DNA of 64,000 nucleotides from Moesziomyces globuligerus. Lineage: Eukaryota > Basidiomycota > Ustilaginomycetes > Ustilaginales > Ustilaginaceae. The notes below the pieces were generated by a model. That model saw only the letters and a list, made by a program, of their open reading frames with translations. It was not told the DNA's origin and did not search any database. Made by a program: the position numbers and the translations under genes. The DNA is taken from NCBI GenBank assembly GCA_030849465.1, contig JARVLF010000013.1:186001-250000 (forward strand), written 5' to 3'. Positions 1 to 10,044 of this stretch are shown here, piece after piece; the stretch's first letter is position 1; every line of letters begins with the position of its first letter.

Positions 1-801
1 ATGGAGAGCGGACGGCGCAGCTCTGATTCGGATGGCTGCCGAAGCGGGCCGTGGTAGACCGGGACAAGCCGAGGCTCACTAGCTGCGCTGACTCACACTG
101 CAGCCCACAAGATCCAGAAAAGACTCTATCCTGCCAAGCATCTCGACAACCTTGGACGGTTGTTGTAGGTGCTGGACACTCTGCATGTGCTCGTCAGAGG
201 CGGAGGCAGGGGCTCGTGAGTGTGCAAGTGCGCTCCCGTACGCTCGGAACGACCCGACTGCCAGCTGATTTTTCAGGCCATGCCCCTTACGCCTTTTTTT
301 CTTTTTGGCAAGGCGAGGCGCGTTCAGCCACAGGGTCCAGGTTGCTCCCCACCCGCGTCAACAGAGCCGAAAACGTCATCGCGCCTTCGCACCACCTTGT
401 CTCTTGCATTCGACCCATCCTCGTGACTGAAGCTGCCGACAATCACACAAAGGCTTTGCATTCACCACTGCTGCACCAATCCCCGATCCCTATGCAGACT
501 CGACTGCGACCCCCTTCCAATCCCGGCTCTCCCATCCAGCAAAGCTGCAACAACTACCAAGCTCGTCCTCCGCTATGCTTGTCCGCCTCAGATACATCCT
601 GGCCCCCGTCAGCCTCGAGCCAATTCTCTTCGCCCAGCTAGTCGAGTGTCGCAGACAACGTACATTTTTGGAGGTTTCAGGATGCAGGCTCGGTGATACA
701 AGTGTAATGATGATCCAGAAGAGTGAGTGGTGTCAGGCCAGCTATCGAACGCAAGCCACGTTGGCATGAGATGAAGAGAAAAAGAGGCGCGAGCGGCCAA
801 T
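1..801. other. Left-edge stretch without a supported gene
   Basis: This stretch lies beyond the 3' end of TOM70 and runs to the window edge. Its longest open frames begin with non-ATG codons or overlap frames on the other strand, and none shows a recognisable domain. It probably holds the TOM70 3' untranslated region plus flanking DNA of a gene outside the window. A short T-rich run occurs near 295-305. Confidence 0.5.
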
Positions 802-2766
802 CTAGAGCATTCCAGCCATCTGTCCGAGCGCTGCGCCCTGCTCGGGGAACTCCTGGATGAACTTGAGCTGAGCACGCGATGCATTTTCGTAGGTGAGGGC
901 GTTGATGAGCTCGGGCTCGGTGCGTGCGATCTTGGCCGAACGCTCAAAGTACTCGATGGCATCCTGGATCTTGCCCTGCTGGAGGCTGAGCTGTGCGAGC
1001 GTAGCCACGGCCACGTCGCAGTCCTCGTCCTTGTCGAGCGCCTGGCGACAAAGCTCCTCGGCCGCCGTGATGTCCTGCTTCCACTGGAAGAGTGCGAGCG
1101 CCTTGTTGATCATGGGGAGCACGTTGGTCGAGCCCTGCTTGGCGCCCTCGATCTCGATGGCCTTGTCAAACTTCTCCATGGCCTCCTCGAACTTCTGCTG
1201 GTCGAGGAGCAGCTCGCCGTAGTAGTTGTACGCCTCGGACGACGTGTCAAAGTTGCGCAGCAGCTTGCGGAACGCCGCTGTCGAGTGGCCAATGTTGCCG
1301 TTCTTGTAGTGCGCCACGGCGTACTGCACCTGCGAGAAGATAAACGTGTCGTCGAGCGACGTCGACTTCTCGTAGTCCTTGATCGCAGCGTCGAACTCGC
1401 CGAGGATAAAGTTGACCTGGCCGCGGTGGTAGTAGATATCCGGGTCCTCGGCATCGGCCTCGATCGCCTTGTCAAAGTCCTTGAACGCCGCCTCCTTGTC
1501 CGACAGCTCCATGTGCACCGACGCCTTCTTGACCCACGACTGCACGTACTTGGGTCGCAGCGTCGTGCTGCGCTCCAGATCCGCAAGCGCCTCCTTGGCG
1601 TTGCCAATGACGAACTTGAAGGTGCCGCGCATGTTGTAGGCGTTGGCCTCGAGATCCTCGTTGCTCAGGCCCTGCTCGATGGCCTCGTTGAACAGCGTGA
1701 ACGCATGCGGGTAGCTCTTGGCGTCCAATGCGCCGTATGCCTTCATGAGCGTCTCGTCGCCCTGGCTCGGCTGCTCGGGCAGCGAGGGCTTGGACTTGGT
1801 GCGGAAGGCCTCGAGGTAAGCGGTGACGAACGTTGGCGAAGGAAGCTTAGGCTCACGGCTCTTGAGGATGTCCTGTGCCTTGCCCGTAGCGAGCTTGCGC
1901 AGCACGCGCTCGACGCTCTCGGTGGCCGTCTGGTCCTTGAACTGGCCCAGGATGGCGACGGCGGTGAAGTCGGCGAGCGAGTCGAAGAGCAGCTGCGCCT
2001 TGTCCTCTCCGACGCCCTCCTGACCCTCGACGGGGTTGCCGAGCTGCTCCTTGGCCACGGCTCGACGGTTGAGCGCCTTGACGTAGACGCGGTCCATCTT
2101 GAGCGCCTCGTCGCAGTCGGAGACCACCTGATCGGGCTTGCCGAGGTTGGAGTAGCACGCTGCGCGGTTGGAGTAGAAGACGGCCATGGGGTGTGCGGCG
2201 ATGGCCTTGGTGTAGTGAGCGATGGCCTTCTCAAACTGTCGGTTGGAGTAGGCCTTGTTGCCGAGCATCTTGAGGTGCTGGGAGAGCTTCTCGCGCTTCT
2301 CCTGGGGCAGCTTCAGGATGTCGGCCTCGGGGAGTTCGGCAAGCTGGTCGTCGGTGGCCTCGTCGAGCAACGGGCCGGAAGGGTCGGACGGCAAGCCATC
2401 CGAGCGCTGTGCAGGGGCATCAGACGACGACGAAGCGCCAGCTGCGGCACCCGCCTTCTTCTTGGTGCCCTTCTTCTTCTTCTTCTTGTTGGCAGAGCCG
2501 GAGGCGGCGCCACCTGCAGCGCCTGCCTTCTCCTCGTCGTCGCTATCGGAAACGGTGCCCTTGGCCTTGGCCTTGGACGAGGAACGAGAGTAGAAGTAGT
2601 AGCCTCCGAGTGCGAGCGTGCCGGTGGCCAGCGCGATGACCAGCGTTCGGTTCTCCTCGACCCACTTGGAGAGCTTGCTGGCGGTGTTGTTGGCGGTGAC
2701 CTGAGCGCGGTCGGCAGCTCGGGCAGCCTGCTGCGAGGCTTGCTGAGCGTTGGGAAGCGGCGCCAT
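802..2766 (-). CDS. TOM70: Mitochondrial import receptor Tom70 (TPR protein)
   Basis: Outer-membrane receptor of the TOM complex that takes hydrophobic preproteins, including metabolite carriers, from cytosolic chaperones. The 654-residue single-exon protein starts at an ATG (2766). It has a short N-terminal segment, one hydrophobic anchor at about residues 41-59 and then a charged Lys/Ser/Ala-rich linker. From about residue 165 to the end there are repeated TPR helix pairs, for example GNKAYSNRQFEKAIAHYTKAI followed by FYSNRAACYSNLG. This N-anchored order and the length match fungal Tom70 rather than Tom20 or a soluble TPR co-chaperone. The gene is divergent from the serine racemase-like gene across 600 bases. 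A 600-codon frame on the opposite strand is a composition shadow. CRC1, a typical Tom70 client, is also in this window. Confidence 0.92.
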   Translation of the reverse strand: MAPLPNAQQASQQAARAADRAQVTANNTASKLSKWVEENRTLVIALATGTLALGGYYFYSRSSSKAKAKGTVSDSDDEEKAGAAGGAASGSANKKKKKKGTKKKAGAAAGASSSSDAPAQRSDGLPSDPSGPLLDEATDDQLAELPEADILKLPQEKREKLSQHLKMLGNKAYSNRQFEKAIAHYTKAIAAHPMAVFYSNRAACYSNLGKPDQVVSDCDEALKMDRVYVKALNRRAVAKEQLGNPVEGQEGVGEDKAQLLFDSLADFTAVAILGQFKDQTATESVERVLRKLATGKAQDILKSREPKLPSPTFVTAYLEAFRTKSKPSLPEQPSQGDETLMKAYGALDAKSYPHAFTLFNEAIEQGLSNEDLEANAYNMRGTFKFVIGNAKEALADLERSTTLRPKYVQSWVKKASVHMELSDKEAAFKDFDKAIEADAEDPDIYYHRGQVNFILGEFDAAIKDYEKSTSLDDTFIFSQVQYAVAHYKNGNIGHSTAAFRKLLRNFDTSSEAYNYYGELLLDQQKFEEAMEKFDKAIEIEGAKQGSTNVLPMINKALALFQWKQDITAAEELCRQALDKDEDCDVAVATLAQLSLQQGKIQDAIEYFERSAKIARTEPELINALTYENASRAQLKFIQEFPEQGAALGQMAGML

Positions 2767-3366
2767 GGTGTGTACGGGTACTGCAGATGGAAGGGTGCAG
2801 AGAGGCAGGAAGGAGCGCGCCCCGTGAGTCGGTGTGGAGTATGCGCTGGGACGAGCGATCCAAGCTTCCCGCCGCTACCGCACTGTACGCACCGGCCAGA
2901 GACGGAAGTCGAGCCAGACCGAGAAGGAAGTGCGCCGATCCAGCTGAGCTGCAGCAGTGACATAGCGTCGCCCACTCACATTTTTTTCCCCTTTGGCCGA
3001 GGCGGTCTGCGGCTGGGCCGATGCGCGGCCAACGAGGCGAGGCGGCTCAGCCTCATCGTGCGCCCTTGCCTCCCTTTCATCCGCTGAAAATCGAAAATTG
3101 CAAACCCGATTCTTCCAGCTTCCTCCTCACCAAAGTTGTGAATGTGGAGCTTGCTTCCTTTCATCGAGGCGCTATCGTGCGAAAGGAAGAACGCCCGCAT
3201 CTGATAGCCAGAGCCCGGCAAGAACGCCGACACCGAGCCAACCAATTGACCGAGGCGTTTTGGCAACGCGCAGGAGGGTTCATATCGACCCTGCATTCTT
3301 CCTACACCAATACTATTGTGGCCCACCAGAACCGTACTCGACTCACTCTTCTCACCAGCGCGGATT
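2767..3366. promoter_or_regulatory. Divergent promoter region TOM70 / serine racemase-like gene
   Basis: A 600-base spacer between two divergent start codons. An AT-rich block at about 3085-3115 (AAAATCGAAAATTGC followed by CCGATTC) stands out from the GC-rich surroundings and resembles blocks in other promoters of this window. A T run lies at about 2980-2990. No gene was seen; the promoter role is inferred from position. Confidence 0.5.
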
Positions 3367-4722
3367 ATGTCGACCTCAGGCAGCTCGAGCACCGGCACGG
3401 TGTCCTTCGAGGATATTCAGGAAGCGCACGCCCGCGTCTCCCCCTTCACGCACTACACGCCTTTGCTCACCAACCAAGCTGTCGACTCGCTGGCCACGGA
3501 GGCTCTCTTCGGACATGAGCCTGCTGCTGGCGGGCCGAGAGTGCGCATGGCGTTCAAGGCAGAGCATCTGCAGCGTGTGGGTGCTTTCAAGTACCGCGGC
3601 GCCACCAATGCGGTCCTCGTCCATCTCGCGTCAGCCAAGGAGCAGCACGACGCCGACAGCAGCAAGCAGGCCGAGTTCAGCCCTGATAGGCTTGTTGTGG
3701 TGACGCACTCGAGTGGCAACCACGCCGCTGCACTTGCATGTGCTGCTCGCTCTGCCGGCTGCATCGCTGCGGTCGTGATGCCCGAGAATGCGCCAAAGCC
3801 CAAGAAAGAGGCGGTGGCCGGATACGGCGCGCGAATCACCTTTTGCAAGCCCACGCTCGAAGCTCGCGAGTCTACAGCCAAAGCAGTCATGGAGAGCTAC
3901 GAAAAGCAAGGCTACACGGTGCGCTTCGTTCATCCGTACGACGAGCCGCTCGTCATCGCAGGCCAGGGGACGATGGCGCTCGAGATGCTCGACCAGGCTT
4001 CCAACCTCGAATCGCGCGGTGCCTGTTCGCACGCAGCCGAATCCAGTCCAGCCACAACTAGACCCCTAGTGGGCTCAAAGAATGTACCTGCCGTCGGCCT
4101 CAAGGCGGAGGGAGCTTGGCGTGCGCGCGACCGCTCCGAGCCGGTCTTTGACATTGTCATTGCTCCCGTCGGAGGAGGCGGCATGCTTTCTGGCGTCTCG
4201 ACCGCCGTCAAGGGAGCCGACAGCCGGATCGTCGTCATCGGTGCTGAGCCGGACCTGGTCAACGATGCCTTCCATTCTGTGCAGACGAACGAGGTGCAAT
4301 CGCCACCCCAGCCGCCCAAGACGATTTGTGACGGTCTGCTCACCTCGCTATCGCCTCTCACGCTCTCGCACATTCAGAAGAACGTCGACACCATCGTCAC
4401 TGCGCGCGAGGAGAACGTCCTCAAGGCGTTGCAACTCCACTGGACCCGGCAGAAGCAATTTGTCGAACCGAGCGCTGCCGTGGGCCTGGCCACCATCCTG
4501 CAAGGCTTCAACGAAGCAGCCCAGCAATTGACAGCTTCTTCCGACGCTGACGCATCATCCAATCGTTCGCTGTGGGGCGTCAAGGACTGGGTCCAGGCTG
4601 TCGCCCGGCAGAAGGTAGAAGCCGGCGACAAGCAGCCCGAGGTCCGCATCGGCATCGTATGGAGCGGCGGCAACGTAGAGGTGGCCAAGGTGGCCGCCAA
4701 GTTCGAAGAATACGGACTGTGA
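3367..4722 (+). CDS. Serine racemase / threonine dehydratase-family PLP enzyme
   Basis: Fold-type II pyridoxal-phosphate enzyme closest in pattern to eukaryotic serine racemase (fungal Sry1, a 3-hydroxyaspartate dehydratase/serine racemase). The PLP-lysine motif is GAFKYRGA at about residue 75. SSGNHAAAL is the phosphate-contacting loop, GQGTMALE a conserved core segment, and GGGGMLSG the tetraglycine loop. SGGNVEV near the C terminus is the family's last conserved motif. The frame is open upstream to a TTG at 3316, but the first ATG (3367) gives a normal N terminus and 451 residues. That is about 110 longer than the family norm; part of the excess is an unmatched segment of about 45 residues (roughly 211-258) just before the tetraglycine loop. 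Racemase and dehydratase activity cannot be separated by reading. Confidence 0.85.
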   Translation: MSTSGSSSTGTVSFEDIQEAHARVSPFTHYTPLLTNQAVDSLATEALFGHEPAAGGPRVRMAFKAEHLQRVGAFKYRGATNAVLVHLASAKEQHDADSSKQAEFSPDRLVVVTHSSGNHAAALACAARSAGCIAAVVMPENAPKPKKEAVAGYGARITFCKPTLEARESTAKAVMESYEKQGYTVRFVHPYDEPLVIAGQGTMALEMLDQASNLESRGACSHAAESSPATTRPLVGSKNVPAVGLKAEGAWRARDRSEPVFDIVIAPVGGGGMLSGVSTAVKGADSRIVVIGAEPDLVNDAFHSVQTNEVQSPPQPPKTICDGLLTSLSPLTLSHIQKNVDTIVTAREENVLKALQLHWTRQKQFVEPSAAVGLATILQGFNEAAQQLTASSDADASSNRSLWGVKDWVQAVARQKVEAGDKQPEVRIGIVWSGGNVEVAKVAAKFEEYGL

Positions 4723-4776
4723 GACGTGCTCGAATCGCTCTTGTTATTGCTGCCAGGTATCTTGGAAATGTTCACT

Positions 4777-5467
4777 CTACTCCTTGGACACTGGGGGCCG
4801 AAGAGGGCCTCCTACGTTGATACCGTCGCCCTTGCCGGAATACAGCTTATCCTCGCGAGAGTCCTTGTCCTGCTTGTACTGGTCTTGGGCGATCTTTGCG
4901 CTCTCCCTGTAGTTGTTGCTGGTCGCTTCGGAGGAGGGGTTGTGGGTGATGGGCACATCGAGACCCACCCTGCGCGCTGTGAGCCTTACGCGCTCTTCCT
5001 CGGTCAGGTCGTGGGTAGGGTTGTAGCGTTGAAGCAGTTCCTGTGGGTAAGCGAAACGGGCATGTTCAGCTCCAACTGGATCTGTCATGGAGAGCGGGCC
5101 GAAGAGGCTCGGCACCTACAGCGTGTAGCGTCTTGTTCTGCAAGAAGACGTGGAGGTTCTCGAGGTTCTGCTGACGAAGCTCGGCGGCGCTCTTGGCAGG
5201 TGCAACGAATGGAACGTAATCGGAGCTCGCTTGCGCCTTAGCGTCCATACCCGCACTGCTCTCGATGTCCTTGTATTCCCTCTGCAGATAAGCGGCGAGG
5301 GGTCCCGTCTGTGCACAATCAGAACAGAAGACATCAGCACTGATCAGCTAGCTGAACCCTTGCATACTCGAAAGTACACCTTGAAGACGTACCGAACGCT
5401 CTGCCTCCTTCAGCACATTCTGGTAGAGAGACTTGACGGCTGATGCCCTAGATACGGATGCGAACAT
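4777..5467 (-). CDS. FMC1: LYR-family mitochondrial assembly protein, FMC1-like (three exons)
   Basis: I reconstructed three exons: 5467-5393, 5308-5120 and 5040-4777. The introns are 84 and 79 bases, begin GTACGT and GTAGGT, end CAG and fall in phase 0, giving about 175 residues. The N terminus carries an LYR-like helix (SLYQNVLKEAER). Exon 3 has the segment LTEEERVRLTARRVGLDVP, which resembles the C-terminal signature of Fmc1, a matrix factor for F1-ATPase assembly. The C-terminal tail is polar. The family call rests on these two short segments, so another Complex1_LYR-type protein is possible. The gene is tail-to-tail with the serine racemase-like gene, 54 bases between stop codons. Confidence 0.6.
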
Positions 5468-6558
5468 GGTGCCGATTGAATGTGACGTTCGGGTCGGGGT
5501 AAGGGGGGGCGGTAGAGGTTGAGCTTCAGCAGGTGTCAGGAAGGAAGGCTGTCCAATTTGGCTTGGCTCGCCGACTCCACTTCCGCAATCCGAGCCACGA
5601 GCGGCTCATGATTTCTCTCGCGCGTGTGCGCGAAAGCTAGGCGCATCAGAAGAAAAAAATCAATTGGGGCAGACTCAGGTTTTATTTCTTTGGCTACGGA
5701 TGCGCCATCTTCCGTTCCAACCACATCGTCCTCTCGAGGCGCTCGGCCAGCCAGCTCTGAAGCTGCTGGCGTTCCTAGGAAGGGTAAGTACGGATCACGC
5801 TTTTCGCGGACAACTTGCCGTGCAAGGCACACAGGGGCAGACGCTGCGACTTGGCTTCCCAACGATGGCCAAGCCAACACCAAGCTGGACCTCCAAGGGA
5901 TGATATCTACCCCGATGGGCGGACATAAACACCTCTGCTCTCTTCTCTTCTCCTTGCTTAGCTCTCGTGTACAATTGAGCGGCGGGAGCAAGACGCAGTC
6001 GTCGCAAGGCAGCTGTGCTAAAAAAGGGACAGACATTTGTTGATATCTACATCGGATACTGATTCGGTCCAGGCGAAATGGTGATGCAGCACTGCCCCTG
6101 CTGTGCTTTCAGGAGGAGGCCAAGGCGCAAAGAGTCCCTGCGACGTCGGCTTCCGTTCATGCTGCTGACTCTAGTCCCTGCCTTTTCTACTCACCCGCTG
6201 CTGTGCAGATGATGAAACAAACTTGTTATCACTTCATAGCTTGGCTGCAGTCCGTCGTGTGCGTGTGCGAAAAGTGCGGCAGTGAGCACCACGTAGCTGG
6301 CGCAGTGAAGCATGCACATGGATTGTTGTGCATTGGAACTCGAGGGGGGCACAGCAAGCTTTCGCGCTAAGTTAGGCCTCATCGTTAATTGAGTGTGCTC
6401 TCTGAGCTGAGGCGTGACGAAGCCACCACGCAGCCGAATTCTCGGAAGACGGACGAGCGCGCCGTCAGGGTCCTTTGTGTTGTGATTCGGCGCGGGGCCG
6501 ACGTTTCCTCGCTCTCCAACATTCCAACACCAACTGCGAGGCGCCTTGAATCTTTGAG
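5468..6558. promoter_or_regulatory. Divergent intergenic region, FMC1-like / SHG1-like
   Basis: About 1.1 kb between divergent start codons. Open frames here are short, overlap on both strands and show no domain. A GGGGG-rich tract lies just upstream of the FMC1-like start (about 5500-5510). Poly-A stretches occur near 5650 and 6020. Nothing else is supported. Confidence 0.45.
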
Positions 6559-7542
6559 ATGAGCGCAGCGATGGCTCCAAGCGATGCGGCTTTGTTGTCG
6601 TCGAGCGCGACCGACGCGACAACAGCAGCGCAGATCGGGACCGACCCGACGACTTCGACTGGCGAGGCACCAGCTGCCACCAACGATGGCGGCGCGCCAA
6701 GCAGCGACGCCATCACGGGCCTGACACCAGAGCAGGTGCTGCAGGAGCTCAAGAAGAGCGGATACGTCGACGAGCTCCGTCGTCAGATCATCGACGCCTT
6801 CAACACTGCCAGTCACGCTTCTGCACCTTGTGCTCCCGCTTCTGCAACCACAGCCGCACCACAACCAGCCTCTGCGTCTTCTCGCCTCGCCGACAATGCT
6901 CAGCTGCCTCCAAACATCCCGGCTCAACCGACTGCAGCTTCGACGACAGGTAGTACCATCTCAGCGACCAATGGGCTTACATCACCCGCCGAATCGCCGG
7001 CTGTTGTGGTTGGATCAGATGCGTCTCAAGGCGTACTTGACGTGGGCTCGAAAAAGGCGTTTCTCGCCGCGCTCGCCGAGCCGCTCAAGTTCCAGGTGGA
7101 GAAAGAGCATGACCAGCTCCGCTTCCTCGACGCGCGCGAGCAGCAGGACAAGCTCGTCCAGCTCCTCGAGACCGAGTCGGTCGCCCACCCCGAGCGCGAT
7201 GCACTCGGCGACGCGACGCTCTTCGACCTGCTCGTCCGCCATATCGTCGCCACACCCACCACACCATCACCAACCGCCGCCATGCTCAACGCCAACGGCA
7301 GCTTGGGCAGGCAAGCCAACGCTCGCATCGCCAAGGCCATCGCTGAACTCCTCAACCCGCCTCCCGACGACGCCGACGAAGCCGACGAAGACGACGACGA
7401 TGACGACGTCGACGATGACGACGATGATGCCATCGACTTCACAGATCAGATTCGCGCAATCCCCAGCAAGTCTACCCAACCACTACCTCTCACAAATGCT
7501 CTCCCAGCTCCATCACAACAGATCCCACAAGATCATGCTTGA
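6559..7542 (+). CDS. SHG1: COMPASS subunit Shg1-like (BOD1/SHG1 domain) protein
   Basis: A 327-residue protein whose segment LTPEQVLQELKKSGYVDELR (about residues 54-73) fits the BOD1/SHG1 domain. In yeast this family includes Shg1, a subunit of the Set1/COMPASS H3K4 methyltransferase complex. A second helical block at about 160-240 contains FLDAREQQDKLVQLLETE. An Ala/Thr/Pro-rich linker separates the two blocks. The C terminus has a long Asp/Glu run (about 270-295). The domain assignment rests on reading the short motif, so COMPASS membership is inference. The start at 6559 follows a GC-rich leader. The gene is convergent with the LCHN-type gene, 63 bases apart. Confidence 0.6.
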   Translation: MSAAMAPSDAALLSSSATDATTAAQIGTDPTTSTGEAPAATNDGGAPSSDAITGLTPEQVLQELKKSGYVDELRRQIIDAFNTASHASAPCAPASATTAAPQPASASSRLADNAQLPPNIPAQPTAASTTGSTISATNGLTSPAESPAVVVGSDASQGVLDVGSKKAFLAALAEPLKFQVEKEHDQLRFLDAREQQDKLVQLLETESVAHPERDALGDATLFDLLVRHIVATPTTPSPTAAMLNANGSLGRQANARIAKAIAELLNPPPDDADEADEDDDDDDVDDDDDDAIDFTDQIRAIPSKSTQPLPLTNALPAPSQQIPQDHA

Positions 7543-7605
7543 TACCACGCGGGTTCGTCACGTGGCAACACACAGGTGATCGCATTCTCCTCTGCAAACG
7601 GGCGA

Positions 7606-10044
7606 TTACAAAAGCCACCGGAAGAGCGACCAGCCTCGATCGACTGTGACGCGTGTTTCGCACACGCCGTCGCACAGCGACGACGTGAGAAGCTGGAGGC
7701 ACGTCGAGCCAAGCGACTCGACCAGCCGGACATCGAGCGCGTTGCCCGCACTCAGCCCGAGCGAAGCCATATCTGCTGGGCCCAGCGTCACCTCCAAACC
7801 CGCAGCCACGCGCGAGATGAGCAGCTCCGAAACATCGCCCTCCTCGCTCAAGCTCACGTCGTCTTCCTGTTCGATCTGCGCCAGACGATCTTCTAGGATG
7901 TCGAGCAGGCCCGAGACGAGTGCGCTCGTCCAGTGCGACCACACCATCCATAGCGAGTCGGACAGGATCGAGTGGAAGCGGTCCTGCTCGTCGTCGTACC
8001 ACGCGCCCAGCTCCTGCAGCCCCTCGCTGCCGCCCGTCGAGCGCGCATACGCACTGCGGTCGGTGCTCCGTCGTCGCAGAGACGCATGCGACATGGAAAG
8101 TCGGTCCGACTCGGCCACGCCGGGTCCACGCACGGGGCTTGCACCCACAGCCGCAAGCAGCGGGTCGGGCGGCACCAAGTGATGCGCATGGCTGCGTCGC
8201 AGATCCAGCTCCTCGGTGTCCGACGAGCTGTTGGTGCTCGTTTGATGATCCCCCGCCGCCAACTCTGCCACGCGCGAAGGCTGCCCGCTCGCCTCTGCTG
8301 CCATGTCTGCCGGCTCGGCTGCCAGCGCACTGCGTCGTTCCTCTTCCGCCTCGTCCTCGGCGGCGATCTCGCGGTCCTCGTCGCCATCCAAATCCTCGTC
8401 TTCATCGCTCTCGTCCTCGGGCATGACGAGGATGCTGGCGCGCACGCCTCCATCGCCTCGGATGCCCAACGGCAGCACGTAGGCAGCCGGCAAGCCGTAT
8501 CGCCAGTGCCGCGGCAGGAACCACCATCCGGCCAACCAGTACCGCAGGAAGGCGAGCACGGCGCTCAGCGTGCCGGCGCCGCTGCGTCGTGGCGAGCGCG
8601 CACATCCGCCACGCCACTGGGTCACCGCATCGGTCTCGCCGCGTGTGTACTCGACGTCGCGCGATCGGTCCACTGCCTCCTCGGAGCGATAGGACCCGGT
8701 GCGCAACAGCTTGCTCCTGGACCTGCGTCGGCTGATGCACGCGGCAGCGCCCAGCCGCTCGGCCCGCTCAGCGTTGCGCTGCGCTTGCGCATCCAGCTCG
8801 TTGAAGATCGCAAATTCGCGCGTGGTCCAGCTCTCGTGCTTGAGCTTGTCGCCGCGGCCGCCGCTGTGCGAACCGGTCGCTGGAGCACGCACGGCCGTAA
8901 GCAGTCGCGCGCCGGTCGGCGAGCTTTCCATGAAGGCTTCGTCCAGCACTCCGCGCGATTCGCGCGCGATGAGCGGAGACAGATCGAGCACGCTGTCGAA
9001 GAGATGCGGCTTCTCGAGCAGGATCTTGTCCGTAGACCATGCGATCCAACTACGCTTCGGCAGCATGTCGTGATGCTTGGTGCCGCGCTGCTGCTGTTCC
9101 TGCTCCAAATCCGGAATGTCGTGCACTCCGATCTGGCCGCGAACTTCGACGAGGCCATGGCGTGCGAATGTATGCAAGTTCTCGTGCCTCCTTCCGGACC
9201 TGCCGATGGCGAGCGCGACGAGGTCGGCGAGGTTGTACCCGAGATGGGCGGCGTGCACGAGGGGTGGAGCAGGCGAAAAGATGAGCAGACGGTGACGCGG
9301 GAGCATCAGTTTCTTGAGAAGGTGGGGAAGGAGGGCGCCCAATGAGCCGCATAGCGCGGGCATGTGCGAGATCGGGTCGTGGGGCAGATTGCGTGGGTCG
9401 CGGCGTCTTCGCATGCGCAGCTGCTTCATGCGCTTGCCGTCGAGGCCCACGCCTGCAGGGGTGCAGCGAGCATGGTGGGTGTCGTAGTACTCCTTGAGCG
9501 GTCGAACGTCCTCAGGATCATGCACCAGCTCGTCGGCCAGCTTCTTGAGGTTGGAGATGTGGGGCACGATGGCAAGTTGTTGGGCCAGGCCGGAGGGATG
9601 GGGGTCAACGGAGCCTTCGCATTGAAGGATCAAGCCGGCACTGACCATCCGTGCTCCTCGCTGCGCCGCGCCATCCTCGCCTTGGAGTTCTACTTTACGG
9701 AAGCATGCTACGCCGATACTCGCTTCGTGCGTGGTCTGAAAGTAGATTATGTCCTCGTCGATCAGATGGCCGCCACTCGGAAGCACCTTCCACTCGACGC
9801 CGGTGAGATCGATGCCTGAATGCGCGCCATATCCGTCTGCTCTTTGGGTACCATTGTCTTCCAGATCAATGAGAGCGTTTTTGCTGCTGTTCTGATGTGG
9901 GGAGGGCGGGTACTGGTAGTCGATCTGATTGCCGTGTCGGACGTGGAAGCGGGCGAGGAAGACGGTGAGGACGTTGGAAGGAAGCAGCGAAAGCTTGGGC
10001 GCAGAGCTAGGTCCGGGCCCTGGTTCGCCGTTGTTGGCCCTCAT
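7606..10044 (-). CDS. LCHN/DENND11-type (UDENN-like) protein
   Basis: An 812-residue protein. The N-terminal block LTVFLARFHVRHGNQIDYQY, then GVEWKVLPSGGH, DEDIIYFQT and RGARMVSAGLI, is the pattern of the LCHN/DENND11 (Anr2-like) branch of longin/DENN proteins. That group is linked to Rab regulation and membrane traffic. A middle block (about 270-390) with LCGSLGALLPHLLKKLMLPRH and RLLIFSPAPP continues the family pattern. The C-terminal half is acidic and Ser/Arg-rich, with a Trp-rich end region possibly equivalent to DUF4484. The frame extends upstream to 10152 through a non-ATG codon; I chose the ATG at 10044 because the conserved block follows it. The last 30 residues are not family-like and could hide an unrecognised intron. 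Confidence 0.7.
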   Translation of the reverse strand: MRANNGEPGPGPSSAPKLSLLPSNVLTVFLARFHVRHGNQIDYQYPPSPHQNSSKNALIDLEDNGTQRADGYGAHSGIDLTGVEWKVLPSGGHLIDEDIIYFQTTHEASIGVACFRKVELQGEDGAAQRGARMVSAGLILQCEGSVDPHPSGLAQQLAIVPHISNLKKLADELVHDPEDVRPLKEYYDTHHARCTPAGVGLDGKRMKQLRMRRRRDPRNLPHDPISHMPALCGSLGALLPHLLKKLMLPRHRLLIFSPAPPLVHAAHLGYNLADLVALAIGRSGRRHENLHTFARHGLVEVRGQIGVHDIPDLEQEQQQRGTKHHDMLPKRSWIAWSTDKILLEKPHLFDSVLDLSPLIARESRGVLDEAFMESSPTGARLLTAVRAPATGSHSGGRGDKLKHESWTTREFAIFNELDAQAQRNAERAERLGAAACISRRRSRSKLLRTGSYRSEEAVDRSRDVEYTRGETDAVTQWRGGCARSPRRSGAGTLSAVLAFLRYWLAGWWFLPRHWRYGLPAAYVLPLGIRGDGGVRASILVMPEDESDEDEDLDGDEDREIAAEDEAEEERRSALAAEPADMAAEASGQPSRVAELAAGDHQTSTNSSSDTEELDLRRSHAHHLVPPDPLLAAVGASPVRGPGVAESDRLSMSHASLRRRSTDRSAYARSTGGSEGLQELGAWYDDEQDRFHSILSDSLWMVWSHWTSALVSGLLDILEDRLAQIEQEDDVSLSEEGDVSELLISRVAAGLEVTLGPADMASLGLSAGNALDVRLVESLGSTCLQLLTSSLCDGVCETRVTVDRGWSLFRWLL

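Noticed and set aside
1285..3087. 600-codon open frame on plus strand opposite TOM70
   Set aside because: Antisense shadow caused by the G/C-biased third positions of TOM70; starts with a non-ATG codon, Leu/Gly/Val-rich and without a domain.
7972..9345. 457-codon frame opposite the LCHN-type gene
   Set aside because: Same kind of composition shadow; the minus strand has the recognisable family motifs.
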